Source of the DNA: RUG11198 sp036342255
GTDB lineage: Bacteria > Bacillota_I > Bacilli_A > RF39 > UBA660
Length of the DNA: 8,635 bases
Assembly (NCBI GenBank): GCA_036342255.1
Contig: JAZAUS010000028.1
Location: 1 to 8,635 of the forward strand
Direction: 5' to 3'
In this document: positions 5,468-8,635 of the stretch, piece after piece
Layout: each line of letters starts with the position of its first letter
How positions within the stretch are numbered: position 1 is the first letter of the stretch
The notes under the pieces: generated by a model
Database searches by the model: none
What the model was told of the DNA's origin: nothing
The model's input: the letters and a program-made list of their open reading frames with translations, nothing else
Translations under genes and position numbers: made by a program

Positions 5468-6019
5468 ATGGCTAATTTCTATTTAGTATGTGGTATTAGT
5501 GGTGGTGGAAAGACCATATTAAGCCAAAAAATAATTGAATTAAATCCTAATATCAAGATGTATGATGTTGATGAATATTACGCTATGATTAATGGTGATG
5601 AATGTATTCACGATAATTTCTTTGATGTATGGATTAAATTATATCAAGATTTACACGATAGTGAAATGAAAGGCGAAGATGTATTGCTTACAACAAACGC
5701 ACTTACAGTTCATCAGAGAAATCAGTTTATAGAGTGGTTTCCAACATTTAATCATCATATGTTATGGGTAACAGCACCAAAAGAAAAATGTATTGAGGGA
5801 AATCAATCAAGAAGAAGACAAGTTCCTATGGAAAAACTTATGAGAAGTTGGGAACGAATGGAATTTCCTAATGCTAATGAATATGGTTGGGATAGTATAG
5901 TCCAGATAACAAATTGTTGGGATAATGATAATTATATCATTTTTAATCTTAAAGGTGATATTGAAAAGCTAATTAAAATTCATAAAAACCATAATAAATT
6001 AGATTTAGATAGTTTTTAA
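5468..6019 (+). CDS. P-loop kinase (AAA_33 / polynucleotide-kinase-like), candidate nicotinamide riboside kinase
   Basis: The protein has 183 residues from ATG 5468. The Walker A motif is GISGGGKT (9-16), just after the first strand FYLVCGI. The acidic motif DVDEYY (33-38) follows the next strand, as in small-molecule and nucleic-acid 5' kinases. VLLTTNALTVHQRNQFI (72-88) corresponds to the strand and helix that end in a conserved Arg in the AAA_33 group. The stretch NQSRRRQVPMEKLMRSW (112-128) followed by MEFPNANEYGWD is the Arg-rich lid of the T4 polynucleotide-kinase type. This family phosphorylates RNA/DNA ends or small alcohols such as nucleosides. Its place in an operon with pnuC and NMN adenylyltransferases makes nicotinamide riboside the favoured substrate by context, since uptake by PnuC needs a kinase. 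RNA or DNA end phosphorylation remains equally open on sequence alone. Confidence 0.78.
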   Translation: MANFYLVCGISGGGKTILSQKIIELNPNIKMYDVDEYYAMINGDECIHDNFFDVWIKLYQDLHDSEMKGEDVLLTTNALTVHQRNQFIEWFPTFNHHMLWVTAPKEKCIEGNQSRRRQVPMEKLMRSWERMEFPNANEYGWDSIVQITNCWDNDNYIIFNLKGDIEKLIKIHKNHNKLDLDSF

Positions 6020-6036
6020 GAAAGGAAATTAAACAA

Positions 6037-6435
6037 ATGAAAACAAAATTTAATGAATTTAGGAAAAAGTATGGTAGTGGACAAACAATATTTGCTATTC
6101 TTGTAGTACTTTTAGTTATATGGCTAGTTTTAGGAGAATCTATTTTAAAAGTAATTAATCCTCAAACTTATATAGTTACAGTACAAAGTAAAGAAGTAAA
6201 AAATACCTCTGATGATAGTGGTAAATATTTAGTATTTACAGTAGATGCTGAAACTGGAGAATCCAGAGTATTTGAAGTTACCGATAGTTTGTGGAAAGGC
6301 AGATTTAATTCCGCAGATGTGTATAATATGATACAAATAAATCATACTTATAAATTTGAAACTGGTGGTTATAGAATACCATTGTTATCATATTATCCAA
6401 ATATATATAAATATACAGATATAACGGAGGAATAA
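6037..6435 (+). CDS. Single-pass membrane protein, DUF1523-like
   Basis: The protein has 132 residues, with AAGAAAGGAA about 10 bases before the ATG. One membrane helix spans about 17-36 and is preceded by a basic N-terminus (KTKFNEFRKKY), so residues 40-132 should lie outside the cytoplasmic membrane. The outer domain has the order seen in DUF1523-like proteins: YIVTVQSKEVK (45-55), GKYLVFTVDAETGESRVFEV (62-81), DSLWKGRFNSADVY, and a C-terminal GYRIPLLSYYPNI. DUF1523 is a family of unknown function, often found in bacteria and on mobile elements. The gene is 17 bases after the kinase, and its last codons hold the GGAGG of the next gene. No function is known. Confidence 0.75.
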   Translation: MKTKFNEFRKKYGSGQTIFAILVVLLVIWLVLGESILKVINPQTYIVTVQSKEVKNTSDDSGKYLVFTVDAETGESRVFEVTDSLWKGRFNSADVYNMIQINHTYKFETGGYRIPLLSYYPNIYKYTDITEE

Positions 6436-6439
6436 AAAT

Positions 6440-6949
6440 ATGAAAAAGTTATTAGTAGTAGTAGATATGCAGAATGATTTTATTGATGGAGTACTTGGTA
6501 CTAAAGAAGCACAAAATATTGTGGATGATGTGGCTAATTATATTGATAATTTTGATGGAGATGTAGTATTTACAAGAGATACACATCAGAAAAACTATAT
6601 GCAGACACAAGAAGGTAAAAATCTACCAGTACCACATTGTATTGAGGGTACTAATGGATGGCAGATTAATCCAAAACTTAATACGAAAAATAAACTTATT
6701 TTTGATAAACCTACATTTGGTAGTGTACAATTAGGCATTTGGACAAATTGTATGAAAGAACCTTATGATGAAATATATTTTTGTGGCGTATGTACTGGAA
6801 TTTGTGTGATTAATAATGTTGCAATTGTTAAAGCATATAATCCTGAGACTAAAATTAAGGTAATTGAAAATCTTTGTGCTTGTGTAACTCCTGAAACACA
6901 TAAGACAGCTATTGAAGCTATGAAGGTATTTCAGATAGACATTGTATAA
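6440..6949 (+). CDS. pncA: Nicotinamidase-like cysteine hydrolase
   Basis: The protein has 169 residues; GGAGG lies 9 bases before the ATG. It is an isochorismatase-fold enzyme with all catalytic parts of a nicotinamidase: D9 in VVVDMQNDF, K90 in FDKPTFGS, and C122 in GVCTGICV, which sits where GVATDxCV is usual. Metal-binding residues of nicotinamidases are also present as D47 and H49 (RDTH) and H66 (PVPHCIEGTNGW). The expected reaction is hydrolysis of nicotinamide to nicotinate and ammonia in the cytoplasm, feeding pncB two genes downstream. It is somewhat shorter than many PncA proteins (about 180-210). The family also includes hydrolases of other amides, but the metal site and the pncB neighbour favour nicotinamide. 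Confidence 0.87.
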   Translation: MKKLLVVVDMQNDFIDGVLGTKEAQNIVDDVANYIDNFDGDVVFTRDTHQKNYMQTQEGKNLPVPHCIEGTNGWQINPKLNTKNKLIFDKPTFGSVQLGIWTNCMKEPYDEIYFCGVCTGICVINNVAIVKAYNPETKIKVIENLCACVTPETHKTAIEAMKVFQIDIV

Positions 6950-6961
6950 GAGGATAACAAT

Positions 6962-7465
6962 ATGAAAATTGGAATTGTATTTGGTTGTTTTATACCACTA
7001 CATAAAGGTCATTTATTCTTAATAAATAATGCAATAAAAGACAATGACAAGGTTATTATTGGTGTTTGTGGTAAAGATAACGATAGAGGTAAAGATTTTA
7101 TACCTTTTAAAGATAGAATTACTCTTATGCAGACTAAATACCCTAATCATATAGTTGTTCCTATTGATGATAATAAATTACATTTAGATGGTTCTTTCTC
7201 AATGAATAATTGGATATTATGGGGAAATGAGTTATTTACTAATGCTAACTTAAATCCTAATGATAATAATATATATACTTGGTATATGGGAGAACCATCA
7301 TATAAAGAAAAACTCGCACAAATATATCCTAATCATAAATTTAAACTATATAATAGAGGTAATTTAGGCGTTTCTGGTACAAAAATAAGAGAAAATACTA
7401 TGGAAAATATTAAATATATTGATAAAGATTTTATAAATTATTTAAGGGATAAGCAAATAATCTAA
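6962..7465 (+). CDS. NadR-like nucleotidyltransferase 2 (NMN or NaMN adenylyltransferase)
   Basis: The protein has 167 residues. AGAGGAT precedes the ATG by 7 bases, and the gene begins 12 bases after pncA. The N-terminus MKIGIVFGCFIPLHKGH carries the HxGH motif (H14, H17). WYMGEPSYKEKLA (107-119) and NRGNLGVSGTKIREN (131-145) match the second half of the NadR adenylyltransferase domain, including the SGTxIR phosphate-binding loop. The segment MNNWILWGNELF (81-92) is also NadR-like. It shares the same order of motifs with the protein at 3447-3929 but is clearly divergent, so these are old paralogues rather than a recent copy. Sitting between pncA and pncB it may act on NaMN to give NaAD, while the first homologue uses NMN; which enzyme prefers which substrate cannot be read from the sequence. 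Confidence 0.85.
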   Translation: MKIGIVFGCFIPLHKGHLFLINNAIKDNDKVIIGVCGKDNDRGKDFIPFKDRITLMQTKYPNHIVVPIDDNKLHLDGSFSMNNWILWGNELFTNANLNPNDNNIYTWYMGEPSYKEKLAQIYPNHKFKLYNRGNLGVSGTKIRENTMENIKYIDKDFINYLRDKQII

Positions 7466-7529
7466 AAATCTATTTATAAATAATATTAGTTATGATATTT
7501 TAATAAAAAAATATATAAGGAGAGATTAT
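7466..7529. other. 64-base gap before pncB with a short palindrome
   Basis: This is the longest gap in the operon. It holds the perfect palindrome TATTTATAAATA (7471-7482), a -10-like TATGAT (7491-7496) without a recognisable -35, and the ribosome binding site AAGGAGAG (7517-7524). It lacks the AATAGTA/TACTATT dyad found before nrtR. A weak internal promoter is possible but not shown, and no GC-containing terminator stem is present. Confidence 0.4.
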
Positions 7530-8635
7530 ATGAAATTAAAGCAAATTATAAACAGTTTATTAGAAACAGACCTTTATAAGTTTTCAATGGGTCAGGCAAT
7601 TTATCATCAGTTTCCATCTTATAAAACGACTTGGACATTTAAGTGTCGAAATAAAGATGTAAAGTTTACATCAGAGATGGTTGATGAAATTAGAGAGCAG
7701 ATTAAGGCTTATTGTACTTTACAGTTTACAGAAGATGAACTTGAATATCTTAACAATATTAAGTGGTTTAAGGGTTCTTATATAGACTTTTTAAGACTTT
7801 GGAAGCCACGATATGAAGATTTTGAAATTACAGATAATGCCGAATGTGGTTTATCTATTGAAACCAGAGGTACTTGGTTAAATACATCTATGTACGAGAT
7901 ACCTACACTCGCAATTGTCAATGAAGTGTATTTTAGAATGGCTTATAATTATGATGAACTTCTTGAAAGTTTTAAGGAGCGACTTAATGATAAGTATAGT
8001 AGATTAGCAGATAATAAGATATATACTGGTGTATTCTCTGAATTTGGACTTCGTAGAAGATTATCAGCAGAAGCACAAGAAATGGTTATTCAGAAGTTTG
8101 CTAAGTTGAATGAAACACCATATAGTTGTGCAAGTACTTTTGTAGGTACATCTAATGTATATCTTGCTAAAAAGTTTGGTGTAACACCAGTTGGTACTAT
8201 GGCTCACGAATGGATTATGTGTGTAGGTCAGGGTGACCATAAGCATAACCCATCATATTCAAATTATTACGCTTTGAGGGCTTGGGTAAATGAATACGGA
8301 GTTCTTAATGGTATTGCTCTTACAGATACAATTACAACAGATTGTTTTCTTAAAGATTTTGACCTTACTTATGCAACACTATTTAGTGGTGTAAGACACG
8401 ATAGTGGTGATGCATTTGATTGGGGAAATAAGATTATTGAGCATTATCAGAAACTTGGTATTGACCCTACAACAAAGACACTTCTATTTAGTGATAGCCT
8501 TGATTTTGATAGAGCAGATAAACTATTTAGATATTTCAATGGTCGTGCAAAAGTAGCCTTTGGTATTGGTACATATCTTGCTAATGATACAAAGGTAGAG
8601 CCACTTAATATTGTTATGAAAACAACTCTTTGTAA
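7530..8635 (+). CDS. pncB: Nicotinate phosphoribosyltransferase, 3' end cut by the window
   Basis: The first 368 residues are present and the frame is open to the window end; comparison with enzymes of about 400 residues suggests at least some 30 residues are missing. ATG 7530 has AAGGAGAG at 5-6 bases. Family motifs occur in order: LLETDLYKFSMGQA (10-23), SEFGLRRRLS (170-179), FVGTSNVYLAKKFG (204-217), GTMAHEWIM (222-230) with H226 as the conserved histidine phosphorylated in this family, TDTITTDCFLKDF (265-277), GVRHDSGDAFDWG (287-299), FSDSLDFDRA (320-329) and FGIGTYLAND (344-353). The enzyme converts nicotinate and PRPP, with ATP hydrolysis, to nicotinate mononucleotide in the Preiss-Handler pathway, taking nicotinate from PncA. 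It sits 64 bases after the adenylyltransferase gene. Leucine codons are mostly CTT (about 18 CTT to 9 TTA), like pnuC. Confidence 0.95.
   Translation, partial: MKLKQIINSLLETDLYKFSMGQAIYHQFPSYKTTWTFKCRNKDVKFTSEMVDEIREQIKAYCTLQFTEDELEYLNNIKWFKGSYIDFLRLWKPRYEDFEITDNAECGLSIETRGTWLNTSMYEIPTLAIVNEVYFRMAYNYDELLESFKERLNDKYSRLADNKIYTGVFSEFGLRRRLSAEAQEMVIQKFAKLNETPYSCASTFVGTSNVYLAKKFGVTPVGTMAHEWIMCVGQGDHKHNPSYSNYYALRAWVNEYGVLNGIALTDTITTDCFLKDFDLTYATLFSGVRHDSGDAFDWGNKIIEHYQKLGIDPTTKTLLFSDSLDFDRADKLFRYFNGRAKVAFGIGTYLANDTKVEPLNIVMKTTLC

Noticed and set aside
7468..7496. Possible promoter before pncB
   Set aside because: Only a -10-like TATGAT is present; the position expected for -35 reads ATCTAT, so there is not enough to call a promoter.
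7466..7529. A third NrtR operator in the gap before pncB
   Set aside because: The dyad there (AATAT/ATATT around TAGTTATG) lacks the AGTA/TACT core and has different spacing from the two sites before nrtR.
8064..8246. Minus-strand 60-codon frame inside pncB
   Set aside because: pncB is unmistakable on the other strand; the Cys/Thr-rich product is a shadow.
1..8635. CRISPR array, tRNA, rRNA or insertion sequence
   Set aside because: No regularly spaced repeats, tRNA-like or rRNA segments, transposase motifs or terminal inverted repeats were seen on either strand.

Overview
The window is a very AT-rich stretch with strong purine-rich Shine-Dalgarno sites (AAAGGA, AAGGAG, AGGTGAT), tight gene spacing and every credible gene on the + strand. 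Codon use, intrinsic terminators with T-tracts, and a secreted Lys-rich BspA-type leucine-rich-repeat protein point to a low-GC Firmicute, most likely a clostridium of the Lachnospiraceae type. Several small membrane or orphan proteins of the kind common on phages and megaplasmids sit among the metabolic genes, so the replicon could be a chromosome, a megaplasmid/chromid or a large phage. No phage structural gene, replication gene, tRNA, rRNA, CRISPR array or insertion sequence is visible to settle this.

Left part (1-2050): the 3' end of an unrecognised gene (2-214), a two-helix membrane protein (228-914), a gap of about 280 bases with two terminator-like hairpins, then a 207-residue secreted leucine-rich-repeat protein (1199-1822) closed by a good intrinsic terminator (1850-1881). 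The bases after that up to about 2054 hold no convincing gene.

Right part (2055-8635): what looks like one long operon for uptake and salvage of NAD precursors. It starts at a well-formed sigma-A-type promoter (TTGCAT-17-TATACT) that carries two tandem dyads AATAGTA-N5-TACTATT. The first gene is an NrtR-type Nudix/winged-helix regulator. After it come a short radical SAM protein, a NadR-like nucleotidyltransferase, an 86-residue orphan, the PnuC transporter, a small DUF6440-like lipoprotein, a 57-residue orphan, a P-loop kinase, a DUF1523-like membrane protein, a nicotinamidase-like cysteine hydrolase, a second NadR-like nucleotidyltransferase, and nicotinate phosphoribosyltransferase (pncB, cut by the window end). 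Up to pncB, genes are 4-17 bases apart or overlap; pncB follows a 64-base gap.

Taken together, PnuC would import nicotinamide riboside. The P-loop kinase may phosphorylate it to NMN, and one NadR-like enzyme may adenylate NMN to NAD. In parallel PncA would deamidate nicotinamide, PncB would make NaMN, and the other adenylyltransferase could make NaAD; NAD synthetase (NadE) is not in the window. NrtR, which in its family senses ADP-ribose or related NAD derivatives, would control the set. The parts of this operon that lack an assigned role (radical SAM protein, two orphans, lipoprotein, membrane protein) are the most likely place for undescribed biology.
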